Shown here: piece by piece, positions 27,215 to 35,606 of the stretch | Position numbering within the stretch: position 1 is the stretch's first letter | Layout of the letters: every line of letters begins with the position of its first letter | Source: Clostridium septicum | GTDB lineage: Bacteria; Bacillota; Clostridia; Clostridiales; Clostridiaceae | Direction of reading: 5' to 3' | Length of the DNA: 64,000 bases | NCBI RefSeq assembly: GCF_003606265.1 | Contig: NZ_CP023671.1 | Span: 1,612,001 to 1,676,000 of the forward strand | Notes under the pieces: model-generated | What the model saw: the letters and a program-made list of their open reading frames with translations, nothing else | The model's database searches: none | What the model was told of the DNA's origin: nothing | Translations under genes and position numbers: made by a program

Positions 27215-27231
27215 AAGCAATTTTCATGCCA
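27215..27231 (-). promoter_or_regulatory. sigma-54 (-24/-12) promoter
   Basis: The minus strand reads TGGCATGAAAATTGCTT: GG and GC are separated by exactly ten bases, as sigma-54 RNA polymerase needs. It lies 53 bases before the DMT permease ATG, and the divergent gene codes for a sigma-54 activator. Confidence 0.88.
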
Positions 27232-27316
27232 AAAAATTTTTATCATTAATTCATATAATATTGTTAAATTTATATCTATCTAATTTTTAAATAGTACTTT
27301 TTATGTACATATATGT

Positions 27317-27349
27317 GTAATCTTTAATTACACTGTAATTAAAGATTAC
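27317..27349. promoter_or_regulatory. 33-bp perfect palindrome, probable enhancer site
   Basis: GTAATCTTTAATTACA (27317-27332), one C, then the exact inverse TGTAATTAAAGATTAC (27334-27349). It lies about 86-120 bases upstream of the sigma-54 promoter, the usual distance for an activator's upstream site. No T run follows, so a terminator is unlikely. Confidence 0.75.
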
Positions 27350-27417
27350 AGTGAGAAATTTTTATAAATATTCTTTTTGCCCTTATTTTAGGTTTTATAA
27401 TTACCTTGAGTTCATGC

Positions 27418-27445
27418 TTTACATCTTATTCTCTTATGATAAAAT
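27418..27445 (+). promoter_or_regulatory. possible sigma-A promoter of the activator gene
   Basis: TTTACA (27418-27423) and TAAAAT (27440-27445), 16 bases apart, would start transcription about 110 bases before the activator ATG. Confidence 0.5.
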
Positions 27446-27563
27446 ATGAAATTATAACTTAGTCTTTATTTTTAATAAATTAATTATTTTTAACGTATTT
27501 TGAAATATAAATTATTTTATGATAAAAACTAATACTATTAATATAATTTTGGAGGGATGTTCT

Positions 27564-28940
27564 ATGAGTTCTTTTTCTGATAGAAAATTATTAGAATCTA
27601 TACCATTAGGTATTATGTCATTTTCCCTATTAGGTCATATTGAATATATAAATGATATTGCAAAGGAATTATTAGGATTACATGATGATTCCTGTTCAAA
27701 TATAAATATTATTTATGAGTATCCTTCGCTCTTTAAACTTCTATCAAACAATAATAAAGATTTATGTGTTTATGAAAATATTTTTATTCCTAAAACAAAT
27801 AGAAATTTATCTTGCCATATTTCTCCTATATACGAAAATTGTAAAGTACAAGGATATATCATAGTTTTTAAAAATATTAATCATCCCATTAATCTGGATA
27901 ATAAATTTTCAACATTTCAAGCTAAATATACATTTGAAGACATCATAGGGCAAAGTCCTCAAATAAAAAAAGTTATAAATGAATGTAAAGCCATTTCAAA
28001 AAATTCTTCTGCTGTCCTTCTTAACGGTGAAAGTGGATCAGGTAAGGAATTGTTAGCTCAATCTATACATAATTATAGTGATAGATCTAATGGACCCTTT
28101 ATTGCTGTTAACTGTGGTGCTATACCTAAAAACCTAATAGAAAGTGAATTGTTTGGATATGAAAGTGGATCATTTACAGGTGCTAAAAAAGGAGGCGCTC
28201 CTGGTAAATTTGAATTAGCCAATGGAGGAACTATTTTTTTAGATGAAATCGGCGAAATGCCTTTAGAAATGCAAGTAACTCTATTAAGAGTTTTACAAGA
28301 ATCATGTGTAACTAGAATAGGTGGCAAAAATTCAATCGATATCGATGTTAGAGTTATTGCAGCAACAAATAAGGACCTAAAAGAAGAAATTAAAAATTGT
28401 AATTTTAGAAGTGATCTTTATTACAGATTAAGTGTATTACCAATTAAGGTTCCTCCTTTAAAAGAAAGAATAGGTGATGTACCTGTACTACTTAATCATT
28501 TTCTAAATATTAAAAGTAAAAAACTAAATAAATCTATTCCTAAAATCTCACAAAACTTATTCAAAAAAATGATTTCTTATTGCTGGCCAGGAAATATAAG
28601 AGAACTTGAAAATTTTGTAGAAAACTTAGTAGCTTTAAATGGTGTCACTACATATGAAATAGATTTAGCTGAATGTCATTGCTTAACATATGATAATCTA
28701 GGGAATATTATAGATACCTATTCCCTAAATGAAACTCCACCTAAAATTCCAACTAATAATATAACTCCCCTTTTAGCTTTAGAACAGGCTGAAATCAAAA
28801 AAGCTATTTGTATTTGTAATGGAAATATGACTAAGGCTGCAAGTAAACTTGGAATAAGTAGAAATGCCTTATACAATAAAATTAAAAGATATAATATTAA
28901 TACAAATGAGTGTAAGATTTCTTATGATGAATATAAATAA
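27564..28940 (+). CDS. sigma-54-dependent transcriptional activator
   Basis: This 458-residue regulator starts at the ATG at 27564, which has GGAGGG seven bases upstream. An N-terminal PAS-like sensor (residues about 1-115) is followed by the AAA+ domain (GESGSGKE, ESGSFTGAKKGG as the GAFTGA loop with A replaced by S, FLDEIGEMP, and an R-finger region) and a C-terminal Fis-type helix-turn-helix (AASKLGISRNALYNKIKRY). There is no receiver domain, so the signal is sensed directly, perhaps a small ligand. It is divergent from the permease-oxidoreductase pair, and a palindrome and a -24/-12 promoter lie between. It ends three bases from the asrC remnant. Confidence 0.93.
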   Translation: MSSFSDRKLLESIPLGIMSFSLLGHIEYINDIAKELLGLHDDSCSNINIIYEYPSLFKLLSNNNKDLCVYENIFIPKTNRNLSCHISPIYENCKVQGYIIVFKNINHPINLDNKFSTFQAKYTFEDIIGQSPQIKKVINECKAISKNSSAVLLNGESGSGKELLAQSIHNYSDRSNGPFIAVNCGAIPKNLIESELFGYESGSFTGAKKGGAPGKFELANGGTIFLDEIGEMPLEMQVTLLRVLQESCVTRIGGKNSIDIDVRVIAATNKDLKEEIKNCNFRSDLYYRLSVLPIKVPPLKERIGDVPVLLNHFLNIKSKKLNKSIPKISQNLFKKMISYCWPGNIRELENFVENLVALNGVTTYEIDLAECHCLTYDNLGNIIDTYSLNETPPKIPTNNITPLLALEQAEIKKAICICNGNMTKAASKLGISRNALYNKIKRYNINTNECKISYDEYK

Positions 28941-28943
28941 ATT

Positions 28944-30007
28944 TTATTTATATTCATCTAACTCTCTATTAGATTCTATACTCTTATGAAGGCTAATAGG
29001 CTTAACATTAAAGTTTGATCTATATTCTGTTTCTGCCCAGAATATATTTTCTGCTACCAAAGCTTCAGAATTTAATTTAACTCCATCTAATATTATTTCT
29101 TTAAACTTATGATATCCAGCTCTATCTATCAAATGTCCTCCATGTAAATATTCTGGTTTATAATCCAATGCCCATGCAGAGAACTTCTGCCAATTACCAA
29201 ATATACCTAAAACAACCTCTTCTGTCGCAAAATTTACAAATGTCTTCCCCATTCTAGGTGTTTGCTTTCCAGTTCTTCCCCCTATGACTACTCTATAAAA
29301 CTTCTCTGGTTTTCTAGTCCATGCACTTGTTGGGCAAGCTAATACACATTCACCACAACCTACACAACAACAAGAATCTTTATCAACCATACCTTTTTCA
29401 TTTAAGCTCAAAACTCTTGTCGCATGGTGTTCACAAGCCTTAACACAGGCACCACATCCTATACATCTTTCTGGATGATATTCCATTCTTGCTTGCCCAA
29501 TAACTCCAAAATCTTGAAAATGTCCTTTAGCACAATCATTTGGACAACCTGCAACTGAAACCTTTATATGATAATGTGATGGGAAAATTAGATTTTCTAT
29601 TTTAGTAGCTAGTTCCTTTGTATTTATGTTAGCCTTAATACAATGAGTATTTCCTATGCAGTCCATTATATTTCTTGCTCCTATTGTTGGATATCCATTT
29701 TTATCAACTTCCATATTACAATTACAGTCTTCTACTTCAACTTCTCTTAAATATCTTCTATAAACTCGTTGACTTCCGGAATATTTTCATACTTTATACT
29801 TGGTATATCAAATGTTTGTCTCATACCTACATGAAAAGTACCATTACCCCAATTCTCTGCAATTTCCTGAATAGTTGTTAGATATTTAGCATTAACAGTT
29901 CCTCCTGGAATACGCATTTGTAGCATAAATTCGCCTGGAATTTTAGATTGACGATAACAATTAATTCTTACTTTTTTAATATCTATATCATGATTCATAT
30001 ACTCCAC
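28944..30007 (-). pseudogene. asrC: anaerobic sulfite reductase subunit C, frameshifted
   Basis: The catalytic siroheme subunit that reduces sulfite to sulfide. The first 86 codons (29747-30007) end in EFIEDI and a TAA; the rest continues in another frame through EVEVEDC and onward to 28944. Adding one T in the short T run at 29749-29751 restores a single frame of about 350 residues, the normal length. The second part keeps the siroheme motif CIGNTHC with CPNDC and two ferredoxin clusters (CIGCGACVKAC, CVGCGECVLAC). All key residues survive, so the break is recent or a base-calling error. It follows asrB by four bases. Confidence 0.85.
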
Positions 30008-30011
30008 GCTC

Positions 30012-30806
30012 CTAATCTAATAATGTTTTAGCCTTTGTATAATTAAATACAGGACCCTCTAAACATACATAAGTTTCATCTATTCTACAATGTCCACATT
30101 TACCCACTGCACAAGACATTTTTCTCTCAAATGAAACCCATATTTTATCTTCTGGAATTCCTAGCTTTAGAAATTCTAAAGCTGTGAAATGCATCATTAC
30201 TGGTGGACCAACTATAACAACCTCATAATTATTATAGAAGCTACTTAAATGTAATTTTTTAAGATGTGCTGTAACTAATCCCTTTTCCCAACCATCTTTT
30301 TCATCATTATCTAATGTATAAATTGTATTAAATTTATCTTTCCATTGTTCTAATTCATTTTTAAATAAAATTCCTTCTTCATTTTTAAATCCTAAAACTA
30401 AATTTAAACTTTCTACATATTCTGGTTCATTGTATAGTTTTTTAATCATACTTCTGACAGGAGCAACACCTGTTCCCCCAGCTACTATAACTAAATTTTT
30501 ACCCTTAAACTTTTCTATTGGCCATCCCTTACCGTAAGCACCTCTTAGAAAAATCTCGTCTCCTGATTGTAAATTAAATATCTCATCAGTAATTTTTCCT
30601 ACAGCTCTAATAGTAAAGTCTAAATATCCTGGTCCAAATCCACTAACTGATATAGGTGCTTCTCCAACCTTAGGAATAGATAATTGTAAAAATTGACCAT
30701 GCTCTGGAACAATGTCAGTTGCAACTCTAAAGGTATATTCTTGTTTACTTTCTTTAGTTACACTAATGATTTCATATGCTTTTGGTGTTAATATATTATC
30801 ACTCAC
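30012..30806 (-). CDS. asrB: anaerobic sulfite reductase subunit B
   Basis: A 264-residue flavin/NADH-binding subunit of the ferredoxin-NADP reductase superfamily. It shows the FAD-binding region (residues about 25-95), the NAD-binding VVAGGTGVAPVRSM and the C-terminal 2Fe-2S/zinc-like cysteine group (MSCAVGKCGHCR...YVCLEGP). It would pass electrons from NADH to AsrA/AsrC. The start is a GTG directly abutting the asrA stop. The frame is intact although both partner genes are broken, so it is probably on its way to decay. Confidence 0.92.
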   Translation of the reverse strand: MSDNILTPKAYEIISVTKESKQEYTFRVATDIVPEHGQFLQLSIPKVGEAPISVSGFGPGYLDFTIRAVGKITDEIFNLQSGDEIFLRGAYGKGWPIEKFKGKNLVIVAGGTGVAPVRSMIKKLYNEPEYVESLNLVLGFKNEEGILFKNELEQWKDKFNTIYTLDNDEKDGWEKGLVTAHLKKLHLSSFYNNYEVVIVGPPVMMHFTALEFLKLGIPEDKIWVSFERKMSCAVGKCGHCRIDETYVCLEGPVFNYTKAKTLLD

Positions 30807-31244
30807 TTATTTTCCCTCCACTATCTCTTCTACCGCCTTAGCTACTTTATTAATAGTTGCTGTTATTGAAATATTTTCTGGACATCTATCTGTGCATCTT
30901 CCACAACCTACACACATATGATTATCTTTAAATTCTTCCTTATAATCATGTATCTTGTGAAGAATTTTATATCTCATTTTATCTCCATTAGTTGTTCTAA
31001 ACTTATGTCCACCTGCCATTTCATCAAATCCATCAATATGACAAGATGCTTGTACTCTTCTTCTTTCTCCAATTTTTCCAGCATCATCATATACTACATC
31101 TTTTGCTGTATAACAAGTACAAGTACTACAAGCTATTGTACAACTACCTCATCCTAAACATCTTTTATCAAATTCTTCCCACATTTTATGTTTCTTTAAC
31201 TTTTCTAATACTTCTTTATCATTAATTTCAGGTATAACAAATTC
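30807..31244 (-). pseudogene. asrA: anaerobic sulfite reductase subunit A, truncated with nonsense codon
   Basis: Only the C-terminal part of AsrA remains: 145 codons from 31244 against roughly 340 in the family. An in-frame TAA lies directly before the first codon (EFVIPEINDKEVLEK), and the N-terminal half is absent. Within the remnant, codon 32 (31149-31151) is TGA at the first-cluster position reading CLG-stop-GSCTIAC...CTCY, where the family has cysteine. The second ferredoxin motif CVGCGRCTDRCP is intact downstream. The protein cannot be made. Upstream sequence up to 31374 is only a terminator and AT-rich spacer. Confidence 0.88.
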
Positions 31245-31304
31245 TTAATTTTTATATTATTGATAAGTAAATACCTATTAGTATTTGTACTTCTTTTTCT
31301 AAAA

Positions 31305-31348
31305 TTAAAAAACAGTACAAATTATTTATTAAATTTGTACTGTTAAAT
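31305..31348 (-). terminator. terminator after the pentapeptide-repeat gene
   Basis: AACAGTACAAATT pairs with AATTTGTACTGTT around about eight bases, followed by TTTTTT on the minus strand. It blocks read-through into the asr remnant. Confidence 0.85.
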
Positions 31349-31374
31349 TCCAATTTTTAAATTTAAATAAAATC

Positions 31375-32019
31375 TTATTCTATTACTAATCCCATTAGTC
31401 TCGTTAAATCTAATCCCTGAACAGGTGTAACTATTGCACCTTCTAAATCTTTTATTTGTATATCAATTCCACTTATATCACACGTAGTAAGATTAATCTT
31501 AGATAAGGAAGTTTTATTAAAATAGGCATTAGTTAAATCAACATATTTTAAATACATCTTTTCATGCTTAATTTCTTGAAATGTACTATCTTGAAAATTA
31601 GATTCTACAATATTTATACCTTTAAATCTTGCAAATGAAAAATTTGAATACTTAGCTGATACATTTTCAAAAAGTACATCTTTTAAGCTTGCCTCATCAA
31701 ATCTTGCTCCTACTAATTTGCAATTAATAAATTCTACTCTATTTATTAACCCTCCTGTAAAATCAATATTAGATAAATCGCAATTCTCAAATTTTGAATC
31801 TAATAAATCAACATTTTTGAAAGCACAATTATTAAATATAACATTTTTAAATACACAGGAATCTATGGTTAATCCTATATCATTTTTATCTTCTATAGTT
31901 ATATTTTCTATAAGCTTATTTTGAATTTTTTCTTGGATAATTATTTCTTCATAAATATCATTTATAATTTCTAAATCATCTATAAATTTAGGTTTTTGTA
32001 TTTTAGCTACCTTCTTCAT
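31375..32019 (-). CDS. Qnr-like pentapeptide-repeat protein
   Basis: This 214-residue protein is built of pentapeptide repeats of the A(D/N)Lxx type (FKNVIFNNCAFKNVDLLDSK and FENVSAKYSNFSFARFKG among them, about residues 50-190) and ends in a hydrophobic LMGLVIE tail. Length and tail match the chromosomal Qnr-like proteins of Gram-positive bacteria, which mimic DNA and shield gyrase from quinolones in some species. An N-terminal 45-residue charged extension precedes the repeats. It is a single gene with its own terminator. The gyrase role is suggested only by family. Confidence 0.7.
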   Translation of the reverse strand: MKKVAKIQKPKFIDDLEIINDIYEEIIIQEKIQNKLIENITIEDKNDIGLTIDSCVFKNVIFNNCAFKNVDLLDSKFENCDLSNIDFTGGLINRVEFINCKLVGARFDEASLKDVLFENVSAKYSNFSFARFKGINIVESNFQDSTFQEIKHEKMYLKYVDLTNAYFNKTSLSKINLTTCDISGIDIQIKDLEGAIVTPVQGLDLTRLMGLVIE

Positions 32020-32131
32020 ATTTTAAAATGTAAAAGAAGTACTATACCACTTCCTTTTAGTTCCTCCTCACTTATTTTATTAAATATATTATACTTATAA
32101 TTTTTATAGTAATTAATTCTTTATCTCAATC

Positions 32132-33619
32132 CTAAGTATTTCTTATTAAATCATCTTTAAATAACCCTATAAAATTAATAGTTTTACTAGATATTTTTGC
32201 AGCTTTATTAACTATACTATCTATTTCATCTGTTATATTTTTAATATCTTTTTTATTAAGAACGCCATAATAAGCCTCTTTTGCAAGATAACTTAGCTGT
32301 TCTTTTTCCTTAACTGAAAATTTAATCATAGGTATTCTTGATACATATCCGGATGTTATCATATTACTTCTAATTAGAATTCCCCTTACTATATATGTTA
32401 CTAGTTTACAATTTAAATATGCTAATAACCACCATGAGTCATTTTCAGTACATATAATATTAGTATTTACTCCGAATGTACTATTTTTAGGAAATTTGCA
32501 TGCAGTAAAGTCTACCCCCATAGATGAACATATTATCCCCGGTTCATATAGAAAGTCTTTATTTCTTACTATAAAGTTCTTTATTTCTTTATCAAATTTA
32601 AGAAAATTCTTATGCAAATAAATATTTTTATTTGTATAAAATTTATCCTTACCTGGATTTTTATAAAATGGTATAGTATATGGATCTTTTTTATCTCTCG
32701 ATAAATATACCTTATCATTTCCTGTTGAAATTCCAGTAATACACTTATAAAAATCTCCTAATCTTTTTCCATTAAATAGTCTCCTTATATCATCAGGACA
32801 TTCTATAATAAATTCCGAATTATCCTTTAAATCCTGTAATACTATATCTTTCAATAAATATTTTTTTTCATATTTTTTGTTAAGGTTAGATTTTAATATT
32901 TTTCTTAGTTCTTCCGTGTTTTTAGGTCTATTATTTACAATTATCTTCCCCTGATTTTCTTTTCCTTTTTGTAAAATTATAATACTGGTTCTTACATCTG
33001 CATCTTGATTTAAAAATAAGTCTGTAGGACACATAGTTATTTCATGTATAGCACACTCTGCTATTATCTTTTTTCTTAGACTTTCATGATATTTAGCTGT
33101 TAAAAATGAATCATGTGTAATTAGACCAATTACTGAATTAGGCTTAGCAAAGTCTATAATGGCGGATATAAACATACTATACATATTGTGAACTCCAACA
33201 TCATTAAAATAGGGCTTTAAAACACTTTTATTCTTTTTAATAAAATCAACTTCATGACAGTTATACGGAGGATTTGCTATATAATAATCATAATTTAACT
33301 CTAGTTTATTAGACTTTTTTCTATTACAATAATAATCAATAAAATTATCATTATAAAAATTACAGTTATATTTTTCTTTATATTTAATAATATCCATCCC
33401 ATCTATATCCATCTTATTTGATATGAAGACTGACAATAACTCTTCTTTTCCACAGCAAGGATCAAGAACTCTGTTTCCAATATGAAAACTAGTCATTCTT
33501 AATGCAATATACTCACCAACAAATTTTGGAGTATAGTAATATCCTAATTTTCTTCTATCTATTTTCTGGTTATCAGATTTTAAACCTTCATTAGTAAGTA
33601 TTTTTATCTTTCTTGCCAT
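32132..33619 (-). CDS. orphan N6-adenine DNA methyltransferase
   Basis: A 495-residue protein starting with a basic stretch and LGYYYTPKFVGEYIA, then motif I (VLDPCCGKEELL, S-adenosylmethionine site) and motif IV IANPPY at about residue 110, the order of gamma-class enzymes such as TaqI. The C-terminal half (residues about 240-495) resembles a target-recognition domain. No restriction gene is adjacent: neighbours are a pentapeptide protein and an exonuclease. It is an orphan methylase or an Eco57I-type enzyme without the nuclease part; the recognition sequence is unknown. Confidence 0.82.
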   Translation of the reverse strand: MARKIKILTNEGLKSDNQKIDRRKLGYYYTPKFVGEYIALRMTSFHIGNRVLDPCCGKEELLSVFISNKMDIDGMDIIKYKEKYNCNFYNDNFIDYYCNRKKSNKLELNYDYYIANPPYNCHEVDFIKKNKSVLKPYFNDVGVHNMYSMFISAIIDFAKPNSVIGLITHDSFLTAKYHESLRKKIIAECAIHEITMCPTDLFLNQDADVRTSIIILQKGKENQGKIIVNNRPKNTEELRKILKSNLNKKYEKKYLLKDIVLQDLKDNSEFIIECPDDIRRLFNGKRLGDFYKCITGISTGNDKVYLSRDKKDPYTIPFYKNPGKDKFYTNKNIYLHKNFLKFDKEIKNFIVRNKDFLYEPGIICSSMGVDFTACKFPKNSTFGVNTNIICTENDSWWLLAYLNCKLVTYIVRGILIRSNMITSGYVSRIPMIKFSVKEKEQLSYLAKEAYYGVLNKKDIKNITDEIDSIVNKAAKISSKTINFIGLFKDDLIRNT

Positions 33620-33682
33620 TCTAAATTCCTTCCTAATCTAATTTTTAATAAACTATTGAAACTCCACAGGATATTTTTAGTG

Positions 33683-34612
33683 TTAGCATTTAATTAATAT
33701 TGACTTTTTTAAGAATTCGTCTTCACTTAAAAATTTTATTTTCTGTCCTTTATCTTTTAAATCAACAGCTCTTCTAAGCTTATTGCTCATTTCTTCTCTC
33801 TTTAAATCATTTATATCTTTTGTGTTAGTTACTATACAAGTTGTTTTTTTAGTTACCGAGCTACCTACACTCCCACCAAGTTTTCTAACTAATACTGTAG
33901 CTTCATCCCTTGTCATAGATGATAAACCCCCTGTAAATACAATAACTTCATCTTTAAAAGCATCTATATTAAACTCTTCTATTTCATTCTTACTTAAACT
34001 TTCCTTATTAGATACTTTATAAACTCTTCCCTTAGTTGAAGATGGAGTGTATCCATTGGTAAAAACACGACCTATAGTTACCCCTAATAATTTTGATATT
34101 TCTCCAACATCTTTTGTATCTAACTCTTTTGATATATTAAGTAATATATTGCTACAAGCTAATGCATCTGCTAATGCATCATGATGATTAAACTCATACC
34201 CTAAAAATTTATTTACTGTATTTAATTTAGAATTATCCAGCTTATAATAAAAATTTCTAGACAGCTTCATTGTGCAAATATACTCAAAACAAGGTAATTT
34301 TAACCCATAGAGTTCTAAAGTGTTTCTTAATACAGATATATCAAATGATGCATTATGAGCTATAACTAAACTATCATTAAAATAATCCTTAATTTTATCC
34401 CATATATGATTAAATTCTAATTCATTTTCCACCATACTCGGTCTTATACCGTGAATTCCAATATTAATTGGCATAAATCTCATTTCTTTAGGCCTTATTA
34501 AATAATGAATTCTCTCTACTACTTTACTATCTTTAACTACAACAATCCCTATAGAACAAGGGCTATTTCTTTTTTCATTAGCTGTTTCAAAATCTATAGC
34601 TATAAAATTCAT
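33683..34612 (-). CDS. DnaQ-like 3'-5' exonuclease with BRCT domain
   Basis: The 309-residue protein has an N-terminal DEDDh exonuclease (IAIDFETAN, exo I; HNASFDISVLRN, exo II; HHDALADALAC, exo III) over residues 1-165, then a linker and a C-terminal BRCT domain (EVIVFTGGLSSMTRDEATVLVRKLGGSVGSSVTKKTTCIV) at about 218-300. This fusion is common in Firmicutes and is thought to act in DNA repair or RNA trimming. It lies 63 bases upstream of the methylase on the same strand, with AGGAG before the ATG. A replicative role is unlikely since PolC carries its own exonuclease. Confidence 0.92.
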   Translation of the reverse strand: MNFIAIDFETANEKRNSPCSIGIVVVKDSKVVERIHYLIRPKEMRFMPINIGIHGIRPSMVENELEFNHIWDKIKDYFNDSLVIAHNASFDISVLRNTLELYGLKLPCFEYICTMKLSRNFYYKLDNSKLNTVNKFLGYEFNHHDALADALACSNILLNISKELDTKDVGEISKLLGVTIGRVFTNGYTPSSTKGRVYKVSNKESLSKNEIEEFNIDAFKDEVIVFTGGLSSMTRDEATVLVRKLGGSVGSSVTKKTTCIVTNTKDINDLKREEMSNKLRRAVDLKDKGQKIKFLSEDEFLKKSILIKC

Positions 34613-34660
34613 TGCTTTTTCTCCTGTACATCTTTATTAATTTACTTATTAAAATCTTAT

Positions 34661-35476
34661 TTACTTTATTAATTCATCATCTTCTATAAATACTTGTATT
34701 TGACAACTATAGGATTCTATATTAAAAAAATCATTAAATAAATCTATTTCAATAAAACTTCTAATCTTCAACTTATTTTTCTCTATATAATTAAATAATT
34801 TTTCTCTTTGTATTTCTTCATTTGCTTTACTATAAGCTAAAGTTAAATATCTACCTTCAGGCAATACCTTTATATAATTATCATCTTTACTTTTAATATC
34901 ATCTTTAATAGTATTAAAAACATACCCTGGTTTTACATTTCCATTAGATTCAATATTATATATGATTCCCCTTTCCATATATACATCTATATCTCTTTCA
35001 TGAATCACTTTCTCTAAATCTGAGTAATAAATAAGTTCTTTTAAGCTTCCAACTTCTTTACATGGTACTACAATTATATATCTTTTCTTAAAGAAGCTAA
35101 TTTCCATTTCATCATTGTTTAATATATTTTTAGATTGTTCTACTTCCATATTCAATCTATCAATATTTTTTATTATTTCTTCCATTTTACTTATATTTTT
35201 TTTCGCCTCTATTCTTTTTAATTGCAGAAATTCTATTAACTTATCTGTATTGCATTCTTTAAATATTTCTTGAAGCTCAGCTATACTAGTTCCTAAAGCT
35301 CTACATCCTTTTATAATATCTATATAAATAAATTGATCTATAGAGTAATATCTATATCCACTTTTCTCATCTATATATCTTGGAATAAGAATCCCCACCT
35401 TATGGTAATACCTTAAAGCCTTTATTGTAATCTCTTTAATTTTAGAAATCTCACCAATTGAAAATAGATTTTTCAC
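34661..35476 (-). CDS. MerR-family regulator with GyrI-like effector domain (BmrR type)
   Basis: A 271-residue activator. The MerR helix-turn-helix FSIGEISKIKEITIKALRYYHKVGIL comes first, then RYIDEKSGYRYYSIDQ, a long coiled helix (about residues 70-115), and a GyrI/AraC-binding C-terminal domain (about 120-271) of the kind that binds cationic drugs. Start choice: the GTG at 35476, giving VKNLFSIGE aligned with BmrR; another GTG three codons earlier is less well spaced. The divergent promoter with a 19-base spacer and palindrome is its likely target, so it would control the acetyltransferase gene and itself. Confidence 0.85.
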   Translation of the reverse strand: MKNLFSIGEISKIKEITIKALRYYHKVGILIPRYIDEKSGYRYYSIDQFIYIDIIKGCRALGTSIAELQEIFKECNTDKLIEFLQLKRIEAKKNISKMEEIIKNIDRLNMEVEQSKNILNNDEMEISFFKKRYIIVVPCKEVGSLKELIYYSDLEKVIHERDIDVYMERGIIYNIESNGNVKPGYVFNTIKDDIKSKDDNYIKVLPEGRYLTLAYSKANEEIQREKLFNYIEKNKLKIRSFIEIDLFNDFFNIESYSCQIQVFIEDDELIK

Positions 35477-35511
35477 CTTAATCACTATCCTTATAAATTA
35501 TTAAACCATAC

Positions 35512-35542
35512 TTGACTCTCCTCTTAGAGTACATATTATTAT
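35512..35542 (+). promoter_or_regulatory. MerR-type promoter with 19-bp spacer and operator
   Basis: TTGACT (35512-35517) and TATTAT (35537-35542) are 19 bases apart, longer than the normal 17, and the spacer holds the inverted repeat ACTCT-CCTCTT-AGAGT (35515-35530). This is the hallmark of MerR-activated promoters such as bmr. It reads toward the acetyltransferase gene. Confidence 0.82.
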
Positions 35543-35606
35543 CATTATACGGTATTTATAAAAAATACTGAAGATTTTTTAATTATTGAAAGGATAGTGT
35601 ATAAAT

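Noticed and set aside
29740..29765. Programmed frameshift in asrC
   Set aside because: No slippery heptamer or stimulating hairpin is seen at the join, and the family is not known to use recoding.
31149..31151. The in-frame TGA in asrA as a selenocysteine codon
   Set aside because: It sits at a structural iron-sulfur cysteine, the gene lacks its 5' half, there is no evident SECIS-like hairpin just after it, and asrC in the same operon is also broken. Decay is simpler.
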